The notes beneath the pieces were generated by a model. That model saw only the letters and a list, made by a program, of their open reading frames with translations, made no database searches and was not told the DNA's origin. Shown here in pieces: positions 9,468 to 17,828 of a stretch of DNA of 64,000 nt. Source of the DNA: G963669295 sp963669295. Lineage in GTDB: Bacteria > Bacteroidota > Bacteroidia > Flavobacteriales_D > CALLUQ01. The translations under genes and the position numbers were made by a program. The DNA lies in assembly GCA_963669295.1 (NCBI GenBank), contig OY769938.1, positions 4,960,001-5,024,000 on the forward strand. The letters are read 5' to 3'. Within the stretch, counting starts at the first letter, position 1. Each line of letters begins with the position of its first letter.

Positions 9468-10649
9468 TTACGCGCCTTTTAAGATGTTTTCTACCACTGC
9501 ATTGGCATTGAGCCCGGCACCGTGTACAGTAGAAGAGGCTTCTTCGTGCAATGCTTCTCCGGCAAAATATACCTTGCCATCTATTGGTGCTAAGATGGTT
9601 TGTTGGTCGGAGCTGCTTACGTTGTGGCTGTACGAACCGCGGATGTATGGCTCGTTCGACCAGTTTTGAATCACGTGTTTTACATAATATTGCGATGCCT
9701 GCCCGTTGAAAATGGTGTCGAGTTGGTTCAATACAGCATCAATAATGGCTTGATTGCTGGGTAGGCTGGTGAACTCAGCAGCACCATCGCCCACGTAAAA
9801 CAGCGATAATATGTGGCGGTTGCTGTCTTTTTTAAAGGCAGCATCGTAGTAAATTTGTTCCTGGCTGCCATCGCCCAACAATGGCCCCACCATGGTTAAA
9901 TCGGGGTAAAACCGCTCCGAAAACTCCATGAATACCTTAATGCCGGGAGGGAAATCAATGTTGTTGATGGCGCTTACCTTGTTGCTGGGCAATGCTGGAG
10001 TAAATTCAATGGTTGCTGCTTGTAATACCGATATCGGTACGGTAATCAGCACTTTATCCGATTCGTAGGTGTTGCCTTGAGCAGTAGTTACCACCGCTTT
10101 ACTGCCCGAATAATCGATTTTTGTTACCGGACTGTTGTAAATAATCTGACTGCTGAAGGTGGGGACAATGAAATCTTCAAAGAAATCGTACCAGGTGGTG
10201 CGTTTAAACTTGTATTCGCCATAAAAGTGGTTGGCCCAGTTGCTTTGGGTGAGCTGGTTGTTGCTCCAGGTGGAAATGGTTTGTGGATCGTATTTAACCA
10301 GGTCTACACTGCCTTCAGCATTGTCGTTGTTAATCATTTCTCCAAAAATGGAAGGTTGATCGTGTATCCACTCGGCACCCAAATCGATGGGGAAGTCGGC
10401 AAAACCTTCAATTTTCTTCACCCGCCCGCCAAAATCGTTGGATGCTTCAATAAGCTCGAAGTCGATGTGGTAACGTTTCAGCATGTAGGCAGCCATGAGT
10501 CCGGCTGCTCCGGCACCAATGATGGTCACCCGTCCGTTAAAGTTAACCTCCAGCAATTGATCTTTTTTGCAAGAGGTGAGGAGGGAGGGCATCAACGTAA
10601 TGCCCATGCCCATAAGGGCCATTTGTTTGATGAATTCATCTCTGGTCAT
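9468..10649 (-). CDS. Flavin-containing amine oxidase, lipoprotein
   Basis: The 393-residue protein opens with a lipoprotein-like leader ending SLLTSC (Cys about 27). An FAD-binding Rossmann motif VTIIGAGAAGLMAAYML follows (about 41-57), then ASNDFGGRV and DLGAEWIH, which bind the flavin in the monoamine-oxidase family, and a C-terminal FAD motif (VYFAGEA, about 366). It should oxidise an amine or amino acid at the cell envelope with hydrogen peroxide formation; the substrate is not evident. It lies 4 bp downstream of the beta-barrel gene at 10654, so the two are co-transcribed. Confidence 0.87.
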   Translation of the reverse strand: MTRDEFIKQMALMGMGITLMPSLLTSCKKDQLLEVNFNGRVTIIGAGAAGLMAAYMLKRYHIDFELIEASNDFGGRVKKIEGFADFPIDLGAEWIHDQPSIFGEMINNDNAEGSVDLVKYDPQTISTWSNNQLTQSNWANHFYGEYKFKRTTWYDFFEDFIVPTFSSQIIYNSPVTKIDYSGSKAVVTTAQGNTYESDKVLITVPISVLQAATIEFTPALPSNKVSAINNIDFPPGIKVFMEFSERFYPDLTMVGPLLGDGSQEQIYYDAAFKKDSNRHILSLFYVGDGAAEFTSLPSNQAIIDAVLNQLDTIFNGQASQYYVKHVIQNWSNEPYIRGSYSHNVSSSDQQTILAPIDGKVYFAGEALHEEASSTVHGAGLNANAVVENILKGA

Positions 10650-10653
10650 ACCG

Positions 10654-11238
10654 CTAGTATTTTGAAAGGTTCATTTGTAGGCCTAGTTCGAGGAAAAGCG
10701 CACCTGCCGATGCGTTGCCCAGTCGGATTTCATTGCCATAAGCAATGCGTGTGTACCAATCGAAGCGGTGAGGGGTATTGCGCCCATAGGTGTAACTAAT
10801 GGTGGGTACAATGATGTCTTGCCGTTCGCGCTCCCGATCAATGATCTCACCACTAAAGTTTACGGTAAAGGAGGTGATGCTAAACCGGGCGTTGTAGCCC
10901 AACCCCAGTGCAACTTGCGAAAATGACTTACGCCCTTCGCGTTGGCGTCGGTACCCCAAATCGGCATGAATCAACACCCCTGTATAGGAGTGCTTGCGTG
11001 AAAAAACCGCCACCCGGGGGTGGATGATAAGGTATTTGTAAACTCGCCTTGTTTGTTCACCTTTGGTTTTTTCAGTGCTCCATGCCTTTTGAGGCCATTG
11101 AACACCGGCAGTTACGCCGGGCTCAAACGGTATTCCCCCAAAATACCCTACAGTAAGCATAGGTGTGTTAAGGGTATCTTGAGCATTTGCAATTAGAGAA
11201 GTAAAGAACAGCGCAAGCAATGCGATTGATTTGTTCAT
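10654..11238 (-). CDS. Outer-membrane beta-barrel-like protein
   Basis: A 194-residue protein with a signal peptide (MNKSIALLALFFTSLIANAQ) followed by alternating polar/hydrophobic strands (VALGLGYNARFSI, FTVNFSGEII) and a C-terminus ending LELGLQMNLSKY, typical of small outer-membrane barrels. A longer frame extends to 11301, but the ATG at 11238 places the signal peptide correctly. It is the first gene of a two-gene unit with the amine oxidase. I do not recognise a specific family. Confidence 0.7.
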   Translation of the reverse strand: MNKSIALLALFFTSLIANAQDTLNTPMLTVGYFGGIPFEPGVTAGVQWPQKAWSTEKTKGEQTRRVYKYLIIHPRVAVFSRKHSYTGVLIHADLGYRRQREGRKSFSQVALGLGYNARFSITSFTVNFSGEIIDRERERQDIIVPTISYTYGRNTPHRFDWYTRIAYGNEIRLGNASAGALFLELGLQMNLSKY

Positions 11239-11351
11239 AGTGCAGGCGATTGATTTGTAAATTAACGACACCTGCCGTAGTTTCGTTTTTACATTCCGCA
11301 ACTACACCGCCCAAATCGTGAATTAGGAGGTGCCAAAACGCGAAAACAAGG

Positions 11352-12392
11352 TTGAATACACTCATTAACATATTGGATTTCATTACGTTACTGCTGGTGG
11401 TGGTCATGATGGTTTTTTTGGCGATTCGTGCCATCAAACAACCCATAAATTATTACCTGGTGGTGGCCTTGTTGTTGAATGTGGGCATTTACGGCATTGA
11501 GTTAACCATTGTAGATACCATGTTGGGGTACAACATTACCAACATTTTACAGGTGATGATTGGCCCGGTGTTGTTCTTGTACGTGCAGCGGTTTATTGGT
11601 GAGCAGCATTCGCCCCGTTATGCATTGCATGCTATTGCACCATTGCTCAACATTGGGGTATTGGTATATACCTTTTACCCCACAGAGGAAATGTTGATCT
11701 TTTACGACGAAACCCTATCGGCCTTACACATGTTTCTCAATGCCATAGTGTTGGTGAGTTACATGACCTTGATGTTGGTGCGTTACTTCAAAATGAAGTG
11801 GCAACTGGGCAAGGCGGGCGGACACCGATTGCAATGGGTAGGGGCGTTGGCATCGGTATACATTGGGTTTACGGCACTTTCTTTCTTTTACAGCTTCATT
11901 TACAACATGGAAGATGTTCCTAACTGGGTGTGGCTCATTACTACGTTGTTTTCTACCTTATTGCTGATATTCATAGGGGTGCAGGCCTATCGTTTCGGTA
12001 TTTTGAAAACCACCAGAATTCCTTTAGAGCACAACGAGGTGCAGGCACGATGGATGTCGCTTTTTGAGCGGTTAGACAAGGCCGTAAAGGCCGAATGCTG
12101 GTTCCAGGATGCGCAGCTTAAAACAGAAGATTTGGCAAAAAAGATGAATACCAACAGCCGCTACATCTCTCGGGCAGTGAATACCGGTTATGGCGATTCG
12201 GTGACCAATTACCTGAACGATTTGCGGCTCGAACTGTTCAAGGAAAAGCTTAAAAATGCCCGCAACAGTCATTTTAACATCGATGCATTGGCCATGGAAT
12301 GTGGGTTCAACTCCAAATCGTCGTTCAACCGGTTTTTTAAACTGCGCGAAGGCATTACCCCATCTGCTTACCGCACGCGAGCATTGGGCTAG
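11352..12392 (+). CDS. AraC-family regulator with N-terminal membrane domain
   Basis: The 346-residue product has about six or seven N-terminal hydrophobic helices (residues 5-220) and a C-terminal AraC/XylS helix-turn-helix pair (about 260-345; MNTNSRYISRAVN, ECGFNSKSSFNRFFKLREGITPSAYR). Such membrane-tethered AraC proteins are common in Bacteroidota. The start is TTG at 11352; no in-frame ATG lies upstream and the next Met is inside the first helix. It is divergent from the beta-barrel/amine oxidase unit at 9468-11238, which it may control. A clear terminator follows at 12484. Confidence 0.85.
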   Translation: MNTLINILDFITLLLVVVMMVFLAIRAIKQPINYYLVVALLLNVGIYGIELTIVDTMLGYNITNILQVMIGPVLFLYVQRFIGEQHSPRYALHAIAPLLNIGVLVYTFYPTEEMLIFYDETLSALHMFLNAIVLVSYMTLMLVRYFKMKWQLGKAGGHRLQWVGALASVYIGFTALSFFYSFIYNMEDVPNWVWLITTLFSTLLLIFIGVQAYRFGILKTTRIPLEHNEVQARWMSLFERLDKAVKAECWFQDAQLKTEDLAKKMNTNSRYISRAVNTGYGDSVTNYLNDLRLELFKEKLKNARNSHFNIDALAMECGFNSKSSFNRFFKLREGITPSAYRTRALG

Positions 12393-12483
12393 TGGTTTTA
12401 TTTCTGTAACGATTCATCTTTTCTACCCATGATGCTAATGGTGTAGCATTCGCTCTTTGTGGCAAGGCAAAGCCCAACATACA

Positions 12484-12515
12484 ACAAAGGCACGCTATAG
12501 CATGCCTTTGTTTTT
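12484..12515 (+). terminator. Rho-independent terminator after the AraC-type gene
   Basis: Arms acaaaggca (12484-12492) and tgcctttgt (12503-12511) enclose a 10-base loop and are followed by a T-run through 12515. It also separates the convergent tectonin gene ending at 12539. Confidence 0.75.
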
Positions 12516-12538
12516 GATGTTTTGTTTCAAGTATTTTG

Positions 12539-13399
12539 CTACGAGGCTTCTTCTTCCAGTAACTCGGGCACCAGCAGCTCCGGCAATTTTTCCAATTGCT
12601 GGTAAGTGGTGTATTGCTTACCCTCAGCGGCATTCGAATCGTAGGTAATCATGTAACAATTGCCATCAGCACCAATGCGCATGCACACAATTTCGCCAGC
12701 AATGTTTTTGAATTCAAATGCTTGATTGTTGGCATTGTAGTAGTATTCCTCGCTAGTGGCATGCTGGTGCCAAAGGCTTTCGCCAATGTACGACCAAATG
12801 TTGTCGTCTTGATCTACCAACATAATTTTGTTGGCCGAGTGTACACAAAGCAGTTTAGAAACAATAGGTCCCATTAAATTACCCCCAGCAATAGAGGTAA
12901 GGCGAATAGGGGCTTTAGAAGGGTTTGAAATGGCAATCAACGTGCCATCGTACCCCACCTTAACGTCAACAACAGGGCTGTATCCCTTCTGCAATACTCC
13001 TTCTCCTTCATAGTAAACAGCATCGCCATTGGTGTTTATTCCATAAATCATGGCATTGTTGGCTACGGTAAAGCTGTTGAGTTGAATTTTCATGGCGTGC
13101 CACCAATCGGTACTGGGCGATTTACCCGGCTCTTTGTAATAACGATACATGTTGTTGTTCGTATCCATGGCCAGCATTACACCATCGGCACCACAATCTA
13201 CATCAGCAACGGTTGCTTCGTTAGGCAGTGCTGGCATTTCGAGCCACGATTGCTCCAGCTCATTGTTTTCATCATAAGGATCGCTTGAAATAGGATCGAT
13301 GCGCACCATAATTTTGTTATCGAGGGTAATGGCACACATATGTTTGCCAGCTCCAAGACCAATTTTCTTGAATTGATTTGATACAAAAGACCAATACAT
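12539..13399 (-). CDS. Tectonin-like beta-propeller protein, paralogue of 28193
   Basis: The 286-residue protein starts MYWSFVSNQFKKIGLGAG and consists of short repeats of the form I..G..G..YAI/..I.....I.RY, matching tectonin-type propeller blades (for example VDCGADGVMLAMDTNNNMYRY and IWSYIGE). It has no signal peptide, so it is predicted to be cytoplasmic or released by lysis or another route. Family members bind glycans or lipids, but no ligand can be inferred. It aligns along its length with the product of 28193-29005 (same MYWS start, CGADG, GESLW/GEQTF, GNCYMIT/GNCYLTV), and the two genes share a conserved leader just before the ATG. Confidence 0.7.
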   Translation of the reverse strand: MYWSFVSNQFKKIGLGAGKHMCAITLDNKIMVRIDPISSDPYDENNELEQSWLEMPALPNEATVADVDCGADGVMLAMDTNNNMYRYYKEPGKSPSTDWWHAMKIQLNSFTVANNAMIYGINTNGDAVYYEGEGVLQKGYSPVVDVKVGYDGTLIAISNPSKAPIRLTSIAGGNLMGPIVSKLLCVHSANKIMLVDQDDNIWSYIGESLWHQHATSEEYYYNANNQAFEFKNIAGEIVCMRIGADGNCYMITYDSNAAEGKQYTTYQQLEKLPELLVPELLEEEAS

Positions 13400-13555
13400 G
13401 GTTGTAGTTTTAAGTGATTATAATTTGCAGCAGGACTGCGTTAATTCAATAGATTACATGAGTTGAGACCATTGTAAATTAGCTTTTTACAGGCATTTAT
13501 GCAAACCAGCGGCTGAATTGGTTTTGCGCTTTGGGTTAACGCAACGAGGGAGTAG

Positions 13556-15241
13556 CTATTTCACCACTACTTTACGACGGATTACGGTATCGCCTACTTG
13601 TAATGCTAACACATAAATGCCAGGAGCCTGGTTGTTAAGGTTGATGAAGGAGGTGTTTTTTATGTGCATAACACTCTCGCCTACAGCATTATACACGGTT
13701 GCGGTAAATGGTTGATTGATGCCATTAAGGTACAATAGCCCGGTAGTAGGGTTGGGGTATGCCAATACATTGGAAGCCATATTAGCAGGTGCAATGCCAT
13801 TGATGGTAGATTCATCCAACCGCAATACATATACATCATTGCTATCGTTTGCGGTAAGGTTCAACGTGCCCGTACCAGGGTCGAAGTCGCCTGTACCAGC
13901 AAAATCGCCTGCGGCATAAATGCTTTGAGCGTGATTCGAGCCCAATACACCGTAATAAGAGGCAGAGGCACCCATCAGGCCTGCCCATCCAAAATTACCT
14001 GCGGGATCGAGCAAGCTAATGAAGGTTCCGTTAATGGTAGCGGTAAGGTTAAATGTGCCCGGACCCGGGTCGAAATCGCCTGTTCCAATAAGATGGCCAA
14101 TGGTATACACGCCAGCATCGGTGAGGGCCATGCCGTAACAGCCGTCAAACGATCCTCCGCCTATGTTTTTGGCCCATAAGAAGTTGCCAGCAGCATCGAG
14201 CTTACTCACAAACACATCGTATGCTCCATTAGAGGTTAATGTATGCACTCCGGCGCCGGGGTCGAAATCGCCTGAAAGGTTAAAATAGCCCGAAGAATAT
14301 ACATTGCCGTCATCGTCTACCGCCACATTGTATGCTTCTTCAATGTCGGTGCCACCCATGGTTTTTACCCAAATGTAATTGCCTAATGCATCGTATTTGC
14401 TTACAAATACATCGCGGTACCCCACAGCGGTTTGCGAGGCTACTCCTGCACTGGGGTCAAAGTCTACCGTACCTCCAAAAGCTCCGGAGGTATACACATA
14501 ACCCATATCATCTGTGTCGATAGAAAGGCCATAGGTAATTTCGTTAGGCCCACCATTGCCTGCCGAAATGCCCCAGTTGTAGTTGCCGGCAGAGTCGAGC
14601 TGTATAATGAATTGCCCTCCCCAGCCTGTATCGGTAAGGTAATCGATGCCAGCACCGGGGTCGGCATCCATGGTATCGGTAAGCTGGCCGGTAATGTGTA
14701 CGTTTTCGGCAGTATCTAATGCTATGGTATAGGCGTGGTTGGTGGCAGAGCCATCAAATTTAACGGCCCACACCAACTGGCCTGAAGGGGTGAATTTGGC
14801 GACATACGAGTTGCTAATGTTTGGCCCGCTAGAGGTCATCATATGGGTACCCAGGCCTGGGTCGAAGTCGGCTGAATCGGAAAAGATACCGGCTACATAT
14901 ACATGGCCTGAAGTGCCTACGGCAATGCCATTGCCCGATTGGTAGCCCGGGCCAGCAATGCTGATGGCCCATAGTAAGTTGCCAGCATCATCTTGCTTGC
15001 TTACAAATGCATCGCCATAAGAATCGAGCGCACTTATGTTGTAGGTGCCAGTACCGGGGTCGAAGTCGGCAGTTCCTTGAAAATTACCAGTGGTGTATAC
15101 TTCTCCACCATCTGTAGGAGCAATGGCATACGCCCGGCTGTTGCCAAAACCATTAAATACTGTAGCCCATTGCAGGGTAGGCGCTTGTGCCAACATTAAC
15201 CCAGGAAACATTAGCCATAAAAGAAGGAGAGTACGCATCAT
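13556..15241 (-). CDS. Secreted SBBP-like repeat protein with T9SS sorting domain
   Basis: This protein of about 561 residues has a signal peptide (MMRTLLLLWLMFPGLMLAQA) and then about nine repeats centred on DFDPG.GT..L.......D.FVSK.D..GN..WA, a blade type frequent in secreted Bacteroidota propellers. The C-terminus (about 490-561) is a T9SS type A sorting domain: YPNPTTGLLYL, then PGIYVLALQVG and a basic end RRKVVVK. It should be exported by the type IX system and attached to or released from the surface. The longer frame from 15265 is rejected because ATG 15241 gives a proper signal peptide. Confidence 0.85.
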   Translation of the reverse strand: MMRTLLLLWLMFPGLMLAQAPTLQWATVFNGFGNSRAYAIAPTDGGEVYTTGNFQGTADFDPGTGTYNISALDSYGDAFVSKQDDAGNLLWAISIAGPGYQSGNGIAVGTSGHVYVAGIFSDSADFDPGLGTHMMTSSGPNISNSYVAKFTPSGQLVWAVKFDGSATNHAYTIALDTAENVHITGQLTDTMDADPGAGIDYLTDTGWGGQFIIQLDSAGNYNWGISAGNGGPNEITYGLSIDTDDMGYVYTSGAFGGTVDFDPSAGVASQTAVGYRDVFVSKYDALGNYIWVKTMGGTDIEEAYNVAVDDDGNVYSSGYFNLSGDFDPGAGVHTLTSNGAYDVFVSKLDAAGNFLWAKNIGGGSFDGCYGMALTDAGVYTIGHLIGTGDFDPGPGTFNLTATINGTFISLLDPAGNFGWAGLMGASASYYGVLGSNHAQSIYAAGDFAGTGDFDPGTGTLNLTANDSNDVYVLRLDESTINGIAPANMASNVLAYPNPTTGLLYLNGINQPFTATVYNAVGESVMHIKNTSFINLNNQAPGIYVLALQVGDTVIRRKVVVK

Positions 15242-15514
15242 TATCCAAAGATAGTAAATTGCCATATAGCATTGTTTCCATTGCCCGGCATTAACGTCGT
15301 CCTGTTTTCCTTATTATATAGCTGTTTCAGCAGATGTATGTCGAAAAAAAACATGTTCCTCACTCGCTTCCTTTAAATAACTTTTTATGCCTTTAGCTCA
15401 ATCAATTGCAAAAAAGCCATTTCACCATCTTTTACTTGTTAATACAACTAAAACCCATCGGTTTCACTTTAAGTTTTTGCCCCATCTTGTTTCGGTGATC
15501 GTTAAAAGTATGCC

Positions 15515-15522
15515 TACGTTTG
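15515..15522 (+). promoter_or_regulatory. TAnnTTTG promoter box before the ClpP-like lipoprotein gene
   Basis: TACGTTTG at 15515-15522 fits the Bacteroidota -7 consensus and ends four bases before the ATG at 15527, which would give a leaderless mRNA. A TTG at 15488-15490 may act as the -33 element, although its spacing is long. Confidence 0.4.
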
Positions 15523-15526
15523 TAGC

Positions 15527-16096
15527 ATGCTATTACGCCTTACCATATTATTTATGGTTCTTGTGTTTACCAGCTGCGAAAGCATACTCATTAAGCTTTC
15601 GGGCGAAAAGCCTACCATTGAATTGCGCCACAACAAGGCTGTGGTCAATGGTGTACTGGGCAAGCGTTTTTACAAAAAGTTCACTCGTTTTATAGCCCAA
15701 CACCCACAAGTAAAAGAGGTGGTGCTCGAAAAGGTACCCGGTTCGGCCAACGACGAGTGGAATGTAAAGTCGTGTGTGCTGCTGCATCAAAAAGGCATGA
15801 ACACCACATTGCTCAGCAATTCCGTCATCGAATCGGGTGGGGTAGATCTTTTCATTTCTGGCAACCAACGTACCATTGCTCCTGGCGCTAAAATAGGGGT
15901 GCATTCGTGGAGCGATGGCCGTAAAGACGGCATTGAATATCCGCGCCACTCTGCAGCACACGACATTTTCCTCGAAACGTTTGCGCAAATCAATATGGAT
16001 ACGGCCTTTTACTGGTTTACGCTACGCGCAGCACCAGCCGATAGTATGCACTACATGACTCCGCAAGAAATTGAACGGTACGGCCTGGCCCAATAG
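15527..16096 (+). CDS. Lipoprotein with ClpP/crotonase-like fold (COG3904-like)
   Basis: A 189-residue protein with a lipoprotein signal (MLLRLTILFMVLVFTSC, Cys17). The segment VIESGGVDLFISGNQRTIAPGAKIGVHSWS resembles the ClpP-like periplasmic proteins of COG3904: a small residue-rich turn, G..R......A.IGVH. A clear catalytic Ser-His-Asp triad cannot be assigned by eye, so protease activity is uncertain. Its TAG stop abuts the stop of the convergent helicase gene with no gap, so the two transcripts must overlap or share termination. Confidence 0.55.
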   Translation: MLLRLTILFMVLVFTSCESILIKLSGEKPTIELRHNKAVVNGVLGKRFYKKFTRFIAQHPQVKEVVLEKVPGSANDEWNVKSCVLLHQKGMNTTLLSNSVIESGGVDLFISGNQRTIAPGAKIGVHSWSDGRKDGIEYPRHSAAHDIFLETFAQINMDTAFYWFTLRAAPADSMHYMTPQEIERYGLAQ

Positions 16097-17326
16097 CTAC
16101 CCCACAAATGTTAATGCCTGGCCTACTTTACCAGCACGGCCCGTACGGCCAATGCGGTGAATGTAGCTGTCGTACGTCATGGGCATTTGGTAGTTAATTA
16201 CATGGGTAACATCATCTACGTCAATGCCACGGGCAGCCACATCGGTAGCTACCAATACAGTGGCCTGGCCTTTTTTAAAGGCGTTCAATGCTTTTTGTCG
16301 GGCATTTTGGCTTTTGTTGCCTTGTATTTGCTCCGCCTTAATGCCGGCTTTGTTCAGCTTGCCGCACAGCCGATTTACGCGGTGTTTGGTTTCATCAAAC
16401 ACAATTACTTTGCTGTATTCCTCTTGTTGCAACAGGTCCAGCAGTATTTTAAACTTGTTGTCGCCTTCTTTTATGCGCACAATGTCTTGGTCTACCTGGT
16501 CGGCCGAAGCCTCGCCACTGCTTACCTTTACTGTTACTGGCTGGTGCAGTATTTCATCAATCATGCCTTGCTGCGATTTGTCGAGCGTGGCCGAAAACAA
16601 CATGGTTTGCTGGCGTTGCTGCATCAATCCAATAATTTTCTCCATGTCGCGGGCAAAGCCCATGTCGAGCATGCGGTCGAATTCGTCCAACACCAATGTT
16701 TTAAACGGCCTAAAATCGAGGGCACGCCGGGCATTCAGGTCAAGCAATCGGCCAGGAGTACCTATTATAAGGTGACTCGACCGGCGCAAGGTTTGCAAGT
16801 CTTTGTTAATGTTGGTGCCACCAATAAAGCAGGCGCTGTATAGCTTCAACCCTTTGGTCATGCTTCTAAACTCGTCGTTTACTTGCAGCGCCAATTCGCG
16901 GGTAGGCACTATAATAAGGCCGTATTCTTTTTTGGGGTGGTGCAGCAGGTGTTCGATAATAGGAATTAAAAAGGCGCCTGTTTTGCCGGTGCCCGTTTGG
17001 GCAATGCCCAGCAGGTCGCGTCCTTTCATCAATGGTTCTAGGGTGCGGTCTTGAATTTCGGTAGGGCGTTCAAACCCTTTTTTGACTAAACATTGCTTCA
17101 GCTTATTGCCAATGGGCAGGCTTTCAATGGTGCGTTCCGAAACGTAGGGCACAATTTCCTTGTACTGGGCTTTTTTAATGAGTTGGTTAGGATCGAGCTT
17201 TGAAACTTTCGCCCCTTTTTTTGGGCGGGCAGGTCGTCTGTTGCCAGTGTTTTTTCTTTTGTTGGTGGTGTTGCCAGGCTTGTTGTTGTGCCTGTTTTTT
17301 GTTTTCGAATAATTTTTATTCATCAT
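16097..17326 (-). CDS. DEAD-box ATP-dependent RNA helicase (RhlE-like)
   Basis: The 409-residue protein has a basic, Asn/Lys-rich N-terminus (1-45) and then all core motifs: Q motif GFERPTEIQ (about 84), Walker A AQTGTGKT (109-116), PTRELA, TPGR, motif II VLDEFD (DEFD in place of DEAD), SAT, and motif VI HRIGRTGRAG. It unwinds RNA, with likely roles in ribosome assembly or cold adaptation. It stops at the last motif with almost no C-terminal tail (QALTFVG), shorter than many RhlE proteins. A promoter at 17528 and a folded ~195-nt leader precede it, so post-transcriptional control is plausible. Confidence 0.93.
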   Translation of the reverse strand: MMNKNYSKTKNRHNNKPGNTTNKRKNTGNRRPARPKKGAKVSKLDPNQLIKKAQYKEIVPYVSERTIESLPIGNKLKQCLVKKGFERPTEIQDRTLEPLMKGRDLLGIAQTGTGKTGAFLIPIIEHLLHHPKKEYGLIIVPTRELALQVNDEFRSMTKGLKLYSACFIGGTNINKDLQTLRRSSHLIIGTPGRLLDLNARRALDFRPFKTLVLDEFDRMLDMGFARDMEKIIGLMQQRQQTMLFSATLDKSQQGMIDEILHQPVTVKVSSGEASADQVDQDIVRIKEGDNKFKILLDLLQQEEYSKVIVFDETKHRVNRLCGKLNKAGIKAEQIQGNKSQNARQKALNAFKKGQATVLVATDVAARGIDVDDVTHVINYQMPMTYDSYIHRIGRTGRAGKVGQALTFVG

Positions 17327-17535
17327 GTATAAGACAATGCCAAAGGCAATGCCTGTATTAGTTGGCGCCGATAATGTGCTGATCGGTGCTTAAAATGTAT
17401 TGTTGATAGTTGGGAGTCGGTAACTTCCTTTGTCTCATAATTTCCCGCGGCAAGCAGCACATTTAATTTCGGGGCCTGCGGGTTACCGAATGCTTAGCAA
17501 AAGAATAGATCGGTAGGCTAAGCACTGCAAAGGTA
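17327..17535 (-). promoter_or_regulatory. Promoter and long structured 5' leader of the helicase gene
   Basis: On the minus strand TACCTTTG (17528-17535) fits the TAnnTTTG -7 box, placing the transcription start near 17520, about 195 nt before the ATG at 17326. The leader contains an 8-bp perfect stem tgcttagc/gctaagca (17491-17498 with 17517-17524), a second 8-bp stem tcggtaac/gttaccga (17417-17424 with 17482-17489) with an inner CCCGC/GCGGG pairing, and a smaller hairpin near 17365-17390. I infer a regulatory leader; a free-standing small RNA is the alternative. Confidence 0.4.
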
Positions 17536-17560
17536 GGCATAATAAATTACTTGAAGTAAA

Positions 17561-17691
17561 AGAGGGCATGCCCCCAACGCCTTCCTACGGTCGGGCCGGG
17601 GTCGGGTCATCCGCTCATACTCCTCTCCCAACGCTCCCCTTCGTCAAGCTCAGGATCGGTTGGGGTGCGGGGTAACCGCTGCTACCCCTCA
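17561..17691. repeat. Dispersed ~131-bp GC-rich repeat, copy 1
   Basis: This block (beginning agagggcatgcccccaacgc) recurs with few differences at 27829-27960. It contains runs such as gtcgggtcatccgctcatac and gtcaagctcaggatcggttg and no coding potential on either strand. It lies between the helicase promoter and the gene at 17829. It is a dispersed intergenic repeat with no recognisable transposase or terminal inverted repeats. Confidence 0.8.
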
Positions 17692-17828
17692 TGCGGGTGC
17701 TTTACTCAACAAAGTGCCTTCTCCACTCAAAAAACAGGGCAGTTCGTCCTTCTTTTTTCTGAATTGCAATTCAATGGAGGTACTTGCAAACACTAAAAAT
17801 CAAACAAGTATTCATTAAAACAAGAGTT

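Noticed and set aside
10077..10799. 240-residue plus-strand frame across the amine oxidase and barrel genes
   Set aside because: It spans two well-supported minus-strand genes and its translation has no domain pattern.
16157..16843. 228-residue plus-strand frame inside the helicase gene
   Set aside because: It is the antisense shadow of the DEAD-box gene, which has all its motifs on the minus strand.
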